In this document: piece after piece, positions 1 to 7,732 of the stretch
How the letters are laid out: the number at the start of each line of letters is the position of its first letter
How positions within the stretch are numbered: position 1 is the first letter of the stretch
Translations under genes and position numbers: made by a program
Assembly (NCBI GenBank): GCA_021789565.1
Contig: JAJYJL010000029.1
Span: 1-17,837 of the forward strand
Direction: 5' to 3'
DNA from: Acidobacteriota bacterium
GTDB taxonomy: Bacteria; Acidobacteriota; Terriglobia; UBA7540
DNA: 17,837 bases
Notes under the pieces: generated by a model
What the model was told of the DNA's origin: nothing
The model's input: only the letters and a program-made list of their open reading frames with translations
Databases searched by the model: none

Positions 1-69
1 GGGCAGCACATATATCGCCTTTTTACGGTATGTGCGGCCACCGATTTTCACGGAATAATAATCACGCAT
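1..69 (-). CDS. Start of an unidentified leftward gene (partial)
   Basis: Reading leftward from an ATG at 69-67, the frame stays open to the window edge and gives 23 residues beginning MRDYYSVKIGGRTYRKKAIY. A GGGGTG stretch lies about 7 nt upstream of the ATG and could act as a weak ribosome binding site. The peptide is basic and aromatic-rich and has no signal peptide. I do not recognise the family. It would be divergent from recJ, with the 70-286 gap holding both promoters. With so few residues, a chance open frame is possible. Confidence 0.35.
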   Translation of the reverse strand, partial: MRDYYSVKIGGRTYRKKAIYVLP

Positions 70-132
70 GTATACACCCCGCGCACGGCAAACGCAAGAG
101 CCGCGGCCTGTGGATGGACCGCGCGACGAAAC

Positions 133-178
133 CCCTCACCCGGCCGCTCGCGCGCCTACCCTCTTCCCAAGGGAGTGG
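133..178. repeat. Dispersed repeat, copy 1 (CCCTCACC...CCAAGG type)
   Basis: The segment begins CCCTCACCCGGCCG and ends CCCTCTTCCCAAGGGAGTGG. A related segment in the same orientation lies at 3401-3448. Both have CCCTCAC, then a GGCCG block, then a CCTCTyCCCAAGG core able to fold on itself. It lies in the gap before recJ, next to a perfect hairpin at 208-227. It looks like a genome-wide non-coding repeat, but only two copies are visible here. Confidence 0.5.
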
Positions 179-207
179 ACTTCTCATTCTTGGAGCGCCG
201 CGCGATT

Positions 208-227
208 GGCCGGGCTGAAGCCCGGCC
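208..227. repeat. 20-nt perfect hairpin repeat (GGCTGAAGCC type)
   Basis: GGCCGGGCT and AGCCCGGCC are perfect 9-nt inverted arms around a GA centre. A shorter relative with the same centre (CGGCT-GA-AGCCG) is at 3334-3345. It lies 60 nt upstream of the recJ start, so it could affect the leader, but its resemblance to the other palindromes in the window suggests a dispersed element. Confidence 0.6.
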
Positions 228-286
228 CTCCTAAAGATTTCGACGTTGCAAGCACCGCCCCAAACTGTCACCATGATTCCATCATC

Positions 287-1981
287 ATGCGGTGGGAACT
301 GGACACAGCCGACAACGAAACGGCGGCCCTGCTGGCGCTGGAGCTGGAGACTTCTCCTTTGCTGGCGCGACTGCTGGTGCTGCGCGGCATCACCGATCCC
401 GAAGCGGCGCAGAATTTTCTGAATCCCCGCCTCGATCAACTCCACAATCCGTCCCTGATGGCGGACATGGACCGCGCCGTCGAACGCCTGAAGCGCGCCA
501 TCGCCAACAAGGAAAAAATCATGATCTACGGTGACTATGACGTGGACGGTACCACAGCCGTGGTGGTGCTGTTGGCAGGCCTGGAAAGCCTGGGCGCGCC
601 CGTCGACGTGCACATTCCCGACCGGCTGAAGGACGGCTACGGCATGCGCGTTCCGGTGGTGGAGCGTGCTGCGTCCGAGGGCGTCACCGTGCTGCTGAGC
701 GTGGACACGGGCATCCGCGAGCATGAGGTGGTGGCCCGCGCGCAGGAACTGGGCGTCGATTGCATCATCACCGACCATCACCTGCCGAAAGAATCGCTGC
801 CGCCGGCGCACGCCCTGCTGAACCCGCGACGGCCGGACTGCGAGTATCCCGACAAAAATTTATCGGGCGTGGGCGTGGCCTTCAAGCTTGTGCAGGGCCT
901 GCTGGGCGAACGAATGACGGACGCGCTGCTGCAATCCTATTTGAAGATAGTGGCCATCGGCACCATTGCCGACGTGGTCCCGCTGGTGGGCGAGAATCGG
1001 GTGATTGCGAAGTTTGGCCTGGAAGGATTGCGCAGGCCGTCGGCGCCTGGCCTTACCGCGCTGATGGGAGTGGCGGGCCTCGACGGCAAGACGCCGAGTG
1101 CGGGCGACATCGCCTTCCGCGTGGCGCCGCGCATGAACGCCGCCGGACGCATGGAAGACGCCCATGCCGTGATCGAACTGCTGCGCACGAACAATGCCAT
1201 CAAGGCGCGGAAGATTGCCGGCCACCTGGACGAGTTAAACAGCGAGCGGCAGCGCGCCGAAGAATCTATCCTGAACGAGATTGACGAGAAGGTGAAAGCG
1301 CAGCCGGAACTCGGCGAACTCTACAGCCTGGTGTTTGCGGGCGAGGGCTGGCACCGGGGCGTGATCGGGATTGTGGCGCAGCGCGTGGTGGAACGTCACT
1401 ACCGGCCCACGCTGGTGATTGGCGTCGAAAACGGTACGGGGCAGGGCTCGGGCCGCTCGATTGCGAACTTCCACCTGCTCGACGCCCTGACCGATTGCGA
1501 AAGCGTCTTTGAGCGCTACGGTGGCCACGCGGCCGCGGCGGGATTCACGCTGGAGTCGGCGCGGATTGAAGACCTTCGGGAACGTTTTGAAGCCTACGCG
1601 CGAAGGACGCTCGCCCCGCAGGACCTGGTGCCGCTGCTGCGCGTGGATGCGGAAGTTGATCTCGACCAGATGGATTGGCCGGTGTATGAGTTGTTGAAGC
1701 GCATGGAGCCGTTTGGGATGGGCAACCCCACTCCGGTGTTTGTGGCGCGCGGGCTGCGGCTGCGGCTGCCGCCCCGTGTGGTGGGCGAAAAACACCTGAA
1801 GCTGAAGGTTGGAAACGGCGTGCGGGACCTCGACGCCATCGGCTGGCGCAAAGGCGAGCAGGCAAAATTGCTCGGCACGGGCGACACTATCGACGTGGCC
1901 TTTACACTGAATGAAAACACCTGGCAGGGAATGTCTTCACTGCAACTGGTGATCAAAGATTTGCAGGCCGGCGGCCGGTAG
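287..1981 (+). CDS. recJ: Single-stranded-DNA-specific exonuclease RecJ
   Basis: RecJ degrades single-stranded DNA 5' to 3' in the cytoplasm and acts in RecFOR recombination, mismatch repair and base excision repair. The 564-residue product matches the usual length (about 560-580). DHH-domain motifs are visible in order: GDYDVDG at 82-88, SVDTG at 138-142 and DHH at 163-165, which together supply the Mn-binding aspartates and histidines. NAAGRM is at 284-289, the DHHA1 signature GGHAAAAGF at 412-420, and the OB-fold region containing PFGMGNP starts near 475. The frame is open back to 68, but that stretch overlaps two palindromic repeats and reads as unrelated low-complexity sequence. The ATG at 287 matches the normal RecJ N-terminus. 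No strong Shine-Dalgarno precedes it. The gene is followed by a 229-bp gap with no clear terminator. Confidence 0.96.
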   Translation: MRWELDTADNETAALLALELETSPLLARLLVLRGITDPEAAQNFLNPRLDQLHNPSLMADMDRAVERLKRAIANKEKIMIYGDYDVDGTTAVVVLLAGLESLGAPVDVHIPDRLKDGYGMRVPVVERAASEGVTVLLSVDTGIREHEVVARAQELGVDCIITDHHLPKESLPPAHALLNPRRPDCEYPDKNLSGVGVAFKLVQGLLGERMTDALLQSYLKIVAIGTIADVVPLVGENRVIAKFGLEGLRRPSAPGLTALMGVAGLDGKTPSAGDIAFRVAPRMNAAGRMEDAHAVIELLRTNNAIKARKIAGHLDELNSERQRAEESILNEIDEKVKAQPELGELYSLVFAGEGWHRGVIGIVAQRVVERHYRPTLVIGVENGTGQGSGRSIANFHLLDALTDCESVFERYGGHAAAAGFTLESARIEDLRERFEAYARRTLAPQDLVPLLRVDAEVDLDQMDWPVYELLKRMEPFGMGNPTPVFVARGLRLRLPPRVVGEKHLKLKVGNGVRDLDAIGWRKGEQAKLLGTGDTIDVAFTLNENTWQGMSSLQLVIKDLQAGGR

Positions 1982-2210
1982 CGCATCGTTCCGCAATTTG
2001 GAATGTATGCGCCGGTGCCGGGCCAGAAAGTGAAGACGGTTCTCGCCATATTAATGCTTCTGCTGGAGCAACGCGCCATTCTGCATCAATCACGTTGCGA
2101 AAGAAGAGCCGCATACATCGCAAAGGACGCGACGTATGGGCCGTCCGCCGTGCCCTTTCTAGCGGGCGGCGATATTTACGGCCTGTTTTCGCGGTGCCGT
2201 CCGCCCAGAC

Positions 2211-3242
2211 TCATTTGTTTTTCAGCCAGGCTTTAACCGCTGCCCAGATTGCTTTGTCCACCGAACTGAAGTGCCAGAAGCCGATGGCGGGCAGGTGTAA
2301 TTCATCGACCGTTTCCAGTTGCGCCCTGGTGCTCTGGGCATCGCTGGCATAAAAAATGTGGGGCACCGAATCCTCCGTGTAGATATACATGGGGAGCCGC
2401 TCGTACCACAGCCAGAACTTCTCAGCGGGTCCCTCGACCTGGGGCTTGGAGGCGTAGACCTGTTTTCCACTCCCCTGGGGGCCAAGAGCATAGTCGTTGG
2501 AATAAGCGGGAAGGCCCATCACCAGTTTCTCGCGGGGAACATACTTCAACCAGAAGCGCATCCCGGCCTGCGCCCAATGATAGGCGGAAGTTGGACCCAT
2601 GCCTGGCGGCTGAGGTTGATTCTTCTGCTTGCGGCCTTCCCATGTCCATTCCGGCGCATAGTACATGTCGTAGCACATTACGCGGACCATATCGCAGGTC
2701 TCGCCGACCACCCTGGGATCGTAGAATTCCCCCTCCGGCGTTTTCCATTCCGGAGTGGGAAAAGTGTCCACGCAAATGCTGAGTTTCTTGCCGATCCCAT
2801 GCAGCGCCGAGGACATCTGGCGCAGAAAATCCGAATAGGCGCTTTGCAGCGAGGGATCGAGGTGCTCAAAATCAAGGTCGACGCCATCGTAGCCTTTCAC
2901 CTGGCACTCATGCACCAGTCGTTCCACTGTGGCGCGGCGATGGGCAGGCGTATCGACGGCATCAGCCTTTCCTGAGGCCAAATGGTAGACCTCAATATGA
3001 AGCCGATGGCAACGGCGTATGAATTCTTTTGACGGATTTCCTTCGACGCTCAGGGAGTTCAGGATGTCGGCATATTGCGCGATCCTTTGGAATCCCTTTT
3101 CCTGATTCAGCACCAACCAGGTGTCGATTCGTTTACGCCCCTTCGGCACGCCCAATCCTTGCCCGCCGGCAGGAATGGCTGAAAACAGGAAGAGAGTCAG
3201 CAGCGGCCCAAGCAGCGACCGCCAGGTAAATCGCAGCTTCAT
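2211..3242 (-). CDS. Exported glycoside hydrolase family 18-like protein
   Basis: The 343-residue product begins with an N-terminal secretion signal (MKLRFTWRS, then a hydrophobic run to about residue 24), so export is likely. GYDGVDLDFEHL at 117-128 contains the GH18 consensus DxxDxDxE (D119, D122, D124, E126), with E126 as the expected acid/base. A second family-like strand, MCYDMYY, follows at 189-195. GH18 enzymes cleave beta-1,4-linked N-acetylglucosamine polymers; the shape here resembles the YaaH/spore-type peptidoglycan branch more than long chitinases. GAGGTGG lies 9 nt before the chosen ATG at 3242; an ATG two codons earlier (3248) is only 3 nt from it and less likely. The actual substrate (chitin, peptidoglycan or other) cannot be read from sequence. 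Confidence 0.85.
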   Translation of the reverse strand: MKLRFTWRSLLGPLLTLFLFSAIPAGGQGLGVPKGRKRIDTWLVLNQEKGFQRIAQYADILNSLSVEGNPSKEFIRRCHRLHIEVYHLASGKADAVDTPAHRRATVERLVHECQVKGYDGVDLDFEHLDPSLQSAYSDFLRQMSSALHGIGKKLSICVDTFPTPEWKTPEGEFYDPRVVGETCDMVRVMCYDMYYAPEWTWEGRKQKNQPQPPGMGPTSAYHWAQAGMRFWLKYVPREKLVMGLPAYSNDYALGPQGSGKQVYASKPQVEGPAEKFWLWYERLPMYIYTEDSVPHIFYASDAQSTRAQLETVDELHLPAIGFWHFSSVDKAIWAAVKAWLKNK

Positions 3243-3333
3243 ATTCATTTTCCACCTCGCATTCAGTTTCAATATCAATTTCCCATTGGGGCGCAGATTG
3301 GACGGTGGCGCCACCTGCCCGGAAATCCTTCAG

Positions 3334-3345
3334 CGGCTGAAGCCG
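3334..3345. repeat. Short palindrome CGGCT-GA-AGCCG
   Basis: Five-nt perfect arms around GA, the same centre as the 208-227 hairpin. It opens a run of palindromic repeats filling the 339-bp gap 3243-3581 between two leftward genes. Apart from these repeats I see nothing coding in the gap. Confidence 0.45.
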
Positions 3346-3368
3346 ACACCCTGGTTGCTGGCGTTGAT

Positions 3369-3388
3369 GGCACGAGTAAACTCGTGCC
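3369..3388. repeat. 20-nt hairpin repeat GGCACGAGT-AA-ACTCGTGCC
   Basis: Perfect 9-nt inverted arms with a 2-nt centre, followed by CTT. A sister element with the same GGCACG/CGTGCC ends and the same trailing CTT is at 3479-3498. The arms differ only where both sides change together (GAGT/ACTC versus GGAT/ATCC), as expected if the palindrome itself is conserved. Confidence 0.65.
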
Positions 3389-3400
3389 CTTCGCCAAAGA

Positions 3401-3448
3401 CCCTCACCGGCCGTCGTACCTCCTGGATCCTCTCCCCAAGGTAGAGGG
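3401..3448. repeat. Dispersed repeat, copy 2 (CCCTCACC...CCAAGG type)
   Basis: Starts CCCTCACCGGCCG and ends CCTCTCCCCAAGGTAGAGGG, in the same orientation as the copy at 133-178. CCTCT and AGAGG inside it can pair. It sits between the two GGCACG hairpins. Confidence 0.5.
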
Positions 3449-3478
3449 CAAAATCTAACCTGGGGCGGCGTCCGTTCC

Positions 3479-3498
3479 GGCACGGATGAATCCGTGCC
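3479..3498. repeat. 20-nt hairpin repeat GGCACGGAT-GA-ATCCGTGCC
   Basis: Perfect 9-nt inverted arms, a second member of the family at 3369-3388, again followed by CTTT. It lies in the space downstream of the 3582-6104 gene and upstream of the 2211-3242 gene. Confidence 0.65.
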
Positions 3499-3512
3499 CT
3501 TTCGCGAAATGA

Positions 3513-3550
3513 AGGCCGGACCGGGCACTGTGGCGGACCCGGTCCGGCCT
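3513..3550 (-). terminator. 13-bp perfect hairpin downstream of the beta-propeller gene
   Basis: AGGCCGGACCGGG (3513-3525) and CCCGGTCCGGCCT (3538-3550) are perfect complements around a 12-nt loop. It begins 31 nt after the stop codon of the leftward gene ending at 3582, the right place for a transcription terminator. In the leftward direction it is followed only by TTCATTT, not a true T-run, so termination may be weak or Rho-assisted. It may also be another member of the local repeat cluster. Confidence 0.5.
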
Positions 3551-3581
3551 CTGCACATCGTCCACTTCCCGCCGGACGAAG

Positions 3582-6104
3582 CTATTTCTTTTTACGCTTG
3601 GGTTTCCTGGCGGCCTTGGCCTGTTTTCTGGCCTTAACCGCGGCGCCGCCCACCTGCAGTTGCAATTGGACGCCGCCGGTGATCACCTTCCTGTCGTTTC
3701 GCTGGAAGATGCGCACCAGCGGACGGCTTCCGGGCTTGAGAGTTGCCGGGGCCGTGAATGAAAGCGTTATGCGCCTGAGTTCGCCCGCGCCAATGGGCAA
3801 TCCGACGGCGGCAACCGGTTTCAGCAGCTTCCATTCCTGGCCGGATTTCTCGCCTCCGTGGCAGGTTTCCTCACGTTGATTGCCGGGCGGGCAGGCGGGC
3901 CGCCACACGGTTCCTGGCCCGGTGATGATTTCGCCCAACGTGCAATCGCCCGCGCGCACCTTGACGTGGCACCTGCCCTCGAAGACGAGTTCGCCCGGGG
4001 GGCAAGGCTGTTTGGGCGGCTGTCCCGTCAGCGACACGGGTTCGGCGCGCAGGAACATCGGAACGTCGGCCAGCTCTCTGCCTTTTTCCACAATCACTTC
4101 CATAAACCGAGCTTTGCTCCAGGGGCTGCCGGCGATGAACGGCAGAACGATACGCTCAGCCTTGGCAACCATAACCGGAACGTAGCTCAGATTGCGCTGG
4201 CAGGCGTTGTTGCTTCCCCAGAAGTAGGAACCGAAGACGCACGGGTCCGGATTGGCATCAATCGCGCAACCGTTTGTCCCTCCCGAGGAATCGTTGTTGT
4301 CGGAGCGTACCTCCGCCAGCAGGCAGGGATGCCAGGGGTTGGGGCCGGTGTGCGACGGGATGTCCGCCACCGGCCAGACGATGGGACCCAGAATTTTGGT
4401 CTGTCCGCTGAGGATATCCAACGGCGCGCTTTCGCCCAGAAATTTGCGGTTGGCCAGCAGGCCGGGGGAGTCCCAGTCGCCGGGATACCAGTCCTGCGGA
4501 TAGCTGAATTCGGTTCCGGGCAGTCCGGCCAGGTGCGGCCAGTTTCCCACCGTCACGGCCAGGGTCACGTTGCGGGCGGTGTTCGGCCCGTTGTTGGTGG
4601 CTTTGCCGTAGATGTAATGGTTGTTCATCACGGGATACTGGATGCCCTGGTCAACAAACGTGGTGTTGCCGTCCGCCGCCCACCGGACCACGAGGTCGGG
4701 CGCTTCCCAGTGGTTCCCGGGCGAGGGGACCGCGCCGGTGTCGGAGCTGGAATCCCGGATGAAGATGTCGGCGGGATCGACGGAAACGCGCGAGGTAAAA
4801 ATCTCCTGCACGAGCGTCCGGGTGTCGGTCCAGAAGGGGAAGAAGCCCAGGCGGCTGGCGTCCAGGCCAAAGTAGTCTCCGATAAAGAGATTTCCATACT
4901 CGTCGGTGACTGGGTCAACGGTAGGGTCCCAGGGTGTGTCCGTCACGGTGACGCGGTTGGCGAAGGAACTGCCGTTGTTGGTGGAGACGGCCAGGACCAC
5001 ATGGATGAGGCTGGGCGGAAGCTCGCCCCCGCCGTTGGGGCCGAATTCGTAAAAGGCGCAGCCCACTTCGCCCGCCGGCGTCGAGACCATTTGCGGCATA
5101 AAATCGTGCTGGTTCGCAGCCGAGGCCACCGGCCCGGTCAGCAGAGGATCTCCGGAAGCGGAACCTTGCCAGTGATTGCCGCCGTTGGTGGAGCGCCGGT
5201 AATAGATGCGCGCCACGCCCTCGCGGTAGTCCGGCCAGGCGCAGTAGATGCGATTGCCCGTGCCGCAGCAGCCGGTGGGCAGGGTTTCCGCCCGGAACGT
5301 CCCGCCTGGAAGATGGCCGGGAATCGTGGTGATGGGTTTGGCCACCACGGCCGGAGCGCTGAACGTCTGGCCGCCGTCGGTGGACTTGACAAACAGGATG
5401 GCTTGCTGGCCCGCGTCCACGCCAAAACCAAAGATATAGATGGTTCCGTCGGCGGCGACGTTGATTTCGGGGAAGCCCATCTTGTTGTTGAGGGTGGCGC
5501 CGGCCGGGTCTGTTCCCGCGCCGATCCAACTGGCGCCGTGGTTGGTGGTGCGCGCGAAAGCCAGCCCGCCGCCTGTGGAGGCAAGGAGGTCCCACGCCGC
5601 GTAAACGTTGCCGTGGTAGGTGCTGGCGGGGTTCGTGTCGCCCGCCGTCCACTGCTTGTCATCAGGGCCGCTGTGGACCACGGTGGGCAGGCTCCAGTTG
5701 CGGCCGCCGTCGGTGGACTTGTAGGCTGCCATCCCCAAAAGGCCCAGGCCGGCGCTAAACATCAGACCGATGAGGTAAGCGTTTCCCACGTCATCAAAGG
5801 CAACGGCCGGGTCCGAGATACCGGCCCAGGATGCGCCCGTCCATACCACACCGGCGCCGTCAACGTCCCCGTTGTTCAAAAGCTGCAGGGGCGATTCGCC
5901 CCAGGACTGGCCGCCGTCGAACGTGTAATAGGCGGCCAGGGAAAAAGTATACGTGCTGGGATCGGTGAACTTCTTGGAGGAACCGACCATGTTGTAGGGA
6001 TTGGTTGGATTGACAACCAACGCCGATTCGCTGCGGTCATTGTGCGGATCGGGTGAGCAGGAAACCTGGCGGTTGCATCGCGGGCCGAGTACTGTTGGAG
6101 GCAT
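3582..6104 (-). CDS. Asp-box (BNR) beta-propeller protein, sialidase-like fold
   Basis: The 840-residue product carries at least six Asp-box motifs (S/T-x-D/N-x-G-x-x-W/F): TFDGGQSW at 61-68, STDGGRNW near 130-137, TTNHGASW near 187, STDGGQTF at 241-248, STNGGNHW at 305-312 and STNNGSSF at 374-381. This is the pattern of sialidase-type or photosystem-assembly-like beta-propellers. The propeller occupies roughly residues 25-450, followed by beta-rich, cysteine-containing C-terminal domains and a lysine/arginine tail (final 17 residues mostly K/R/A). No sialidase FRIP motif or catalytic set was recognised, so enzymatic activity is not claimed. AAGGAG 7 nt before the ATG supports the start. There is no signal peptide, which is unexpected for this architecture. 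Two hairpins bracket the gene: 6122-6147 upstream and 3513-3550 downstream. Confidence 0.8.
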   Translation of the reverse strand: MPPTVLGPRCNRQVSCSPDPHNDRSESALVVNPTNPYNMVGSSKKFTDPSTYTFSLAAYYTFDGGQSWGESPLQLLNNGDVDGAGVVWTGASWAGISDPAVAFDDVGNAYLIGLMFSAGLGLLGMAAYKSTDGGRNWSLPTVVHSGPDDKQWTAGDTNPASTYHGNVYAAWDLLASTGGGLAFARTTNHGASWIGAGTDPAGATLNNKMGFPEINVAADGTIYIFGFGVDAGQQAILFVKSTDGGQTFSAPAVVAKPITTIPGHLPGGTFRAETLPTGCCGTGNRIYCAWPDYREGVARIYYRRSTNGGNHWQGSASGDPLLTGPVASAANQHDFMPQMVSTPAGEVGCAFYEFGPNGGGELPPSLIHVVLAVSTNNGSSFANRVTVTDTPWDPTVDPVTDEYGNLFIGDYFGLDASRLGFFPFWTDTRTLVQEIFTSRVSVDPADIFIRDSSSDTGAVPSPGNHWEAPDLVVRWAADGNTTFVDQGIQYPVMNNHYIYGKATNNGPNTARNVTLAVTVGNWPHLAGLPGTEFSYPQDWYPGDWDSPGLLANRKFLGESAPLDILSGQTKILGPIVWPVADIPSHTGPNPWHPCLLAEVRSDNNDSSGGTNGCAIDANPDPCVFGSYFWGSNNACQRNLSYVPVMVAKAERIVLPFIAGSPWSKARFMEVIVEKGRELADVPMFLRAEPVSLTGQPPKQPCPPGELVFEGRCHVKVRAGDCTLGEIITGPGTVWRPACPPGNQREETCHGGEKSGQEWKLLKPVAAVGLPIGAGELRRITLSFTAPATLKPGSRPLVRIFQRNDRKVITGGVQLQLQVGGAAVKARKQAKAARKPKRKKK

Positions 6105-6121
6105 TTCGATCTCCTTTCAAA

Positions 6122-6147
6122 TTGGAGTTGAATTTTCAACGCTCCAA
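6122..6147 (-). promoter_or_regulatory. Imperfect hairpin abutting the propeller gene's ribosome binding site
   Basis: TTGGAG (6122-6127) pairs with CTCCAA (6142-6147), and TTGAA (6128-6132) with TTCAA (6135-6139), leaving a 2-nt bulge. The structure ends 5 nt upstream of the CTCCTT complement (6111-6116), that is, the AAGGAG site of the 6104 start. It could be an operator or a leader hairpin. No regulator can be named. Confidence 0.35.
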
Positions 6148-6430
6148 CGGACCGGTGCTTTGAATGGATCAGCAGGACCTTGTTGTGCTGTTTCTCGCGC
6201 GAACCATGACCCTCCCCCTAGCGTCCGTCTGTGCCGCCTTTTAAAACTTATTCTGCCTCTGCCACTACCATTCCAGTCATAGAACGCGATCTGGGAGCCC
6301 AATGAACCTGCCCCCGAGTCTATAGCCGAATCGGGATGAAGTAAAGAGAAGATTATTAATCCATCGTGTACTAACAGGCAGTGATGAGCGCCGAGTGCAT
6401 GGGTGGGTTTGATTTCCGGGTTATGGGAAT

Positions 6431-6458
6431 TGAAATCTGAAATTTGAGATTTGAAATC
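6431..6458. repeat. Heptanucleotide tandem repeat, 4 units
   Basis: Four consecutive 7-mers read TGAAATC, TGAAATT, TGAGATT, TGAAATC. The AT-rich block stands out from GC-rich surroundings and has the same 7-bp period and related words (GAAATC, AATTT) as blocks on the other side of the neighbouring gene (7733-7881). Confidence 0.65.
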
Positions 6459-6671
6459 GGGAAAGGGCCACAGAGTAATCCCGCGCGGCGGGACAACGTT
6501 GCACAGCCATTCGCCGGGGTGATCTCAGATTCCAAATTCAATAGACAAACCTGGAAGCGGATTCGTCATTTGTAATTGCGGTTCCTCTTCAACGGGATTT
6601 CATCCCTCCTGATTCTCGATTCGACCTTCGTTTTTGCCCGGGTCCTTTCCACAAGTCCGGGCCGGCATCAG

Positions 6672-6703
6672 TTGAACGGGAGACATGACACACGGAGTAT
6701 ACT
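6672..6703 (+). promoter_or_regulatory. Candidate sigma-70-like promoter for the 6779 gene
   Basis: TTGAAC at 6672-6677 and TATACT at 6698-6703 resemble -35 and -10 boxes. The 20-nt spacer is longer than the usual 17, so only the -10 is persuasive. It would give a leader of about 70 nt before the ATG at 6779. Confidence 0.3.
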
Positions 6704-6778
6704 GTTTTCGATGATTTTCTAATTTTTGACGGAGAGGCTGGTCGCCGTTTGGGTGAGGCACCCCGGGAGGTTTGTTCC

Positions 6779-7726
6779 ATGAAACGCCGCACTTTTCTCA
6801 GGAATTCAGTTTTGGCCGCAGGGGCGGCAATTTGCGTGGGAGGAGATGCCTGGGCTTTGCCGTCGAAGCCTTCCGGCCCGTTTAAGCTGGGGGCCATCAG
6901 CGACGGCTTTTCGGATGACCTCGAGCATGCCCTGAAAATCATGAAAGGTTACGGGCTCTCGTGGGTGGAGATCCGCGCCATCTGGGGGAAATACAACACC
7001 GAGGCGACGCCGGATGAGGTGAAGCGCGTGAAGAGCCTGCTGGACCGCTACCACTTCAGATGCTCGGTGGTGGACTCCGCGCTCTACAAGTGCACGCTGC
7101 CGGGAACGAAACCCGTCAGCCGCGAGGACAACCCCTATCCCTTCCGAGAGCAGATGGACCTGCTGAAGCGCGCCGCGGAGCGCTGTCACGCCTGGGGAAC
7201 GGACAAGGTGCGCGGCTTCACCTTCTTCCGCGTGGCGGAGCCGGAAAAACTCTATCCGAGAATTTCCGAAGAGCTGGCCAAGGCCTCGGAAACGGCGCGG
7301 CAGGAAGGCGTGCGGCTGGTGATTGAAAACGAAGAATCGTGCAACGGCGCAACCGGGCGCGAGACGGCCGCAATCCTCAAAATGACGCCGATGCCCAACC
7401 TGGGCTACAACTGGGACGTGGGCAACGGTTACTCGCACGGCGAGGTGTCCTACCCAAATGGCTGGGACCCGCTGGACAAGAGCCGCGTCTGGCACCTGCA
7501 CCTGAAAGGTATGCAGTGCGGTCCCGGCATGAAGAAATGCCACGAAACTTTTCCGGACGAGGGCGTGATCAATCTTACGGGACAAATCAAGGCGCTCGAG
7601 CGCGACCACTACAGCGGAACCATGTCACTGGAATGCGAGTTCAAGGCCCCCGGAATGACCCACCAGCAAACCACCGAGCGCGCCATGCAAGGCCTGATTC
7701 GCGTGTTGAAAAAGGCGCTGGCGTAA
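6779..7726 (+). CDS. Tat-exported sugar phosphate isomerase/epimerase-like TIM-barrel protein
   Basis: The 315-residue protein starts with a twin-arginine signal: RRTFLRN at 3-9, a hydrophobic Ala-rich stretch, and a cleavage-like AWA at about 24-26. The rest resembles the xylose-isomerase-like / AP endonuclease 2 TIM-barrel family. Candidate metal ligands at strand ends include the Glu in LVIENEES, the Asp/His in NWDVGNGYSHGE, the His in VWHLHLKG and the Glu in SLECEF. Family members isomerise or epimerise sugars, often with a divalent metal; the substrate here is unknown. Tat export suggests folding in the cytoplasm and action in the periplasm. GGGAGG 8 nt upstream supports the ATG at 6779 over an in-frame ATG at 6749. 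It converges with the Tat-exported hydrolase at 7972-8985. Confidence 0.87.
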   Translation: MKRRTFLRNSVLAAGAAICVGGDAWALPSKPSGPFKLGAISDGFSDDLEHALKIMKGYGLSWVEIRAIWGKYNTEATPDEVKRVKSLLDRYHFRCSVVDSALYKCTLPGTKPVSREDNPYPFREQMDLLKRAAERCHAWGTDKVRGFTFFRVAEPEKLYPRISEELAKASETARQEGVRLVIENEESCNGATGRETAAILKMTPMPNLGYNWDVGNGYSHGEVSYPNGWDPLDKSRVWHLHLKGMQCGPGMKKCHETFPDEGVINLTGQIKALERDHYSGTMSLECEFKAPGMTHQQTTERAMQGLIRVLKKALA

Positions 7727-7732
7727 GCGAAG

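Larger units (their letters stand above)
6105..6778. other. 674-bp divergent intergenic region
   Basis: It separates the leftward propeller gene from the rightward TIM-barrel gene. It holds a hairpin next to the propeller gene's ribosome binding site (6122-6147), a 7-bp tandem repeat block (6431-6458), a weaker heptad-like stretch (6526-6546: CAGATTC, CAAATTC, AATAGAC) and a candidate rightward promoter (6672-6703). I saw no convincing gene in it on either strand. Confidence 0.6.

Noticed and set aside
68..286. A 73-residue N-terminal extension of RecJ, open from the ATG at 68
   Set aside because: It overlaps two palindromic repeats, reads as Pro/Arg-rich sequence unlike RecJ, and the ATG at 287 gives the normal family start.
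2140..2170. Possible terminator hairpin GCCGTCCGC...GCGGGCGGC between recJ and the GH18-like gene
   Set aside because: The stem needs a G-U pair, and no T-run follows in either direction.
3858..6056. Long rightward open frame (732 codons) opposite the propeller gene
   Set aside because: It is a GC-rich antisense shadow of the Asp-box gene; the sequence is Gly/Val/Arg/His-rich without domains, while the leftward frame has clear motifs and a ribosome binding site.
6431..6458. CRISPR-like array in the repetitive intergenic regions
   Set aside because: The units are 7 bp and contiguous, with no spacers, and no cas genes are present.
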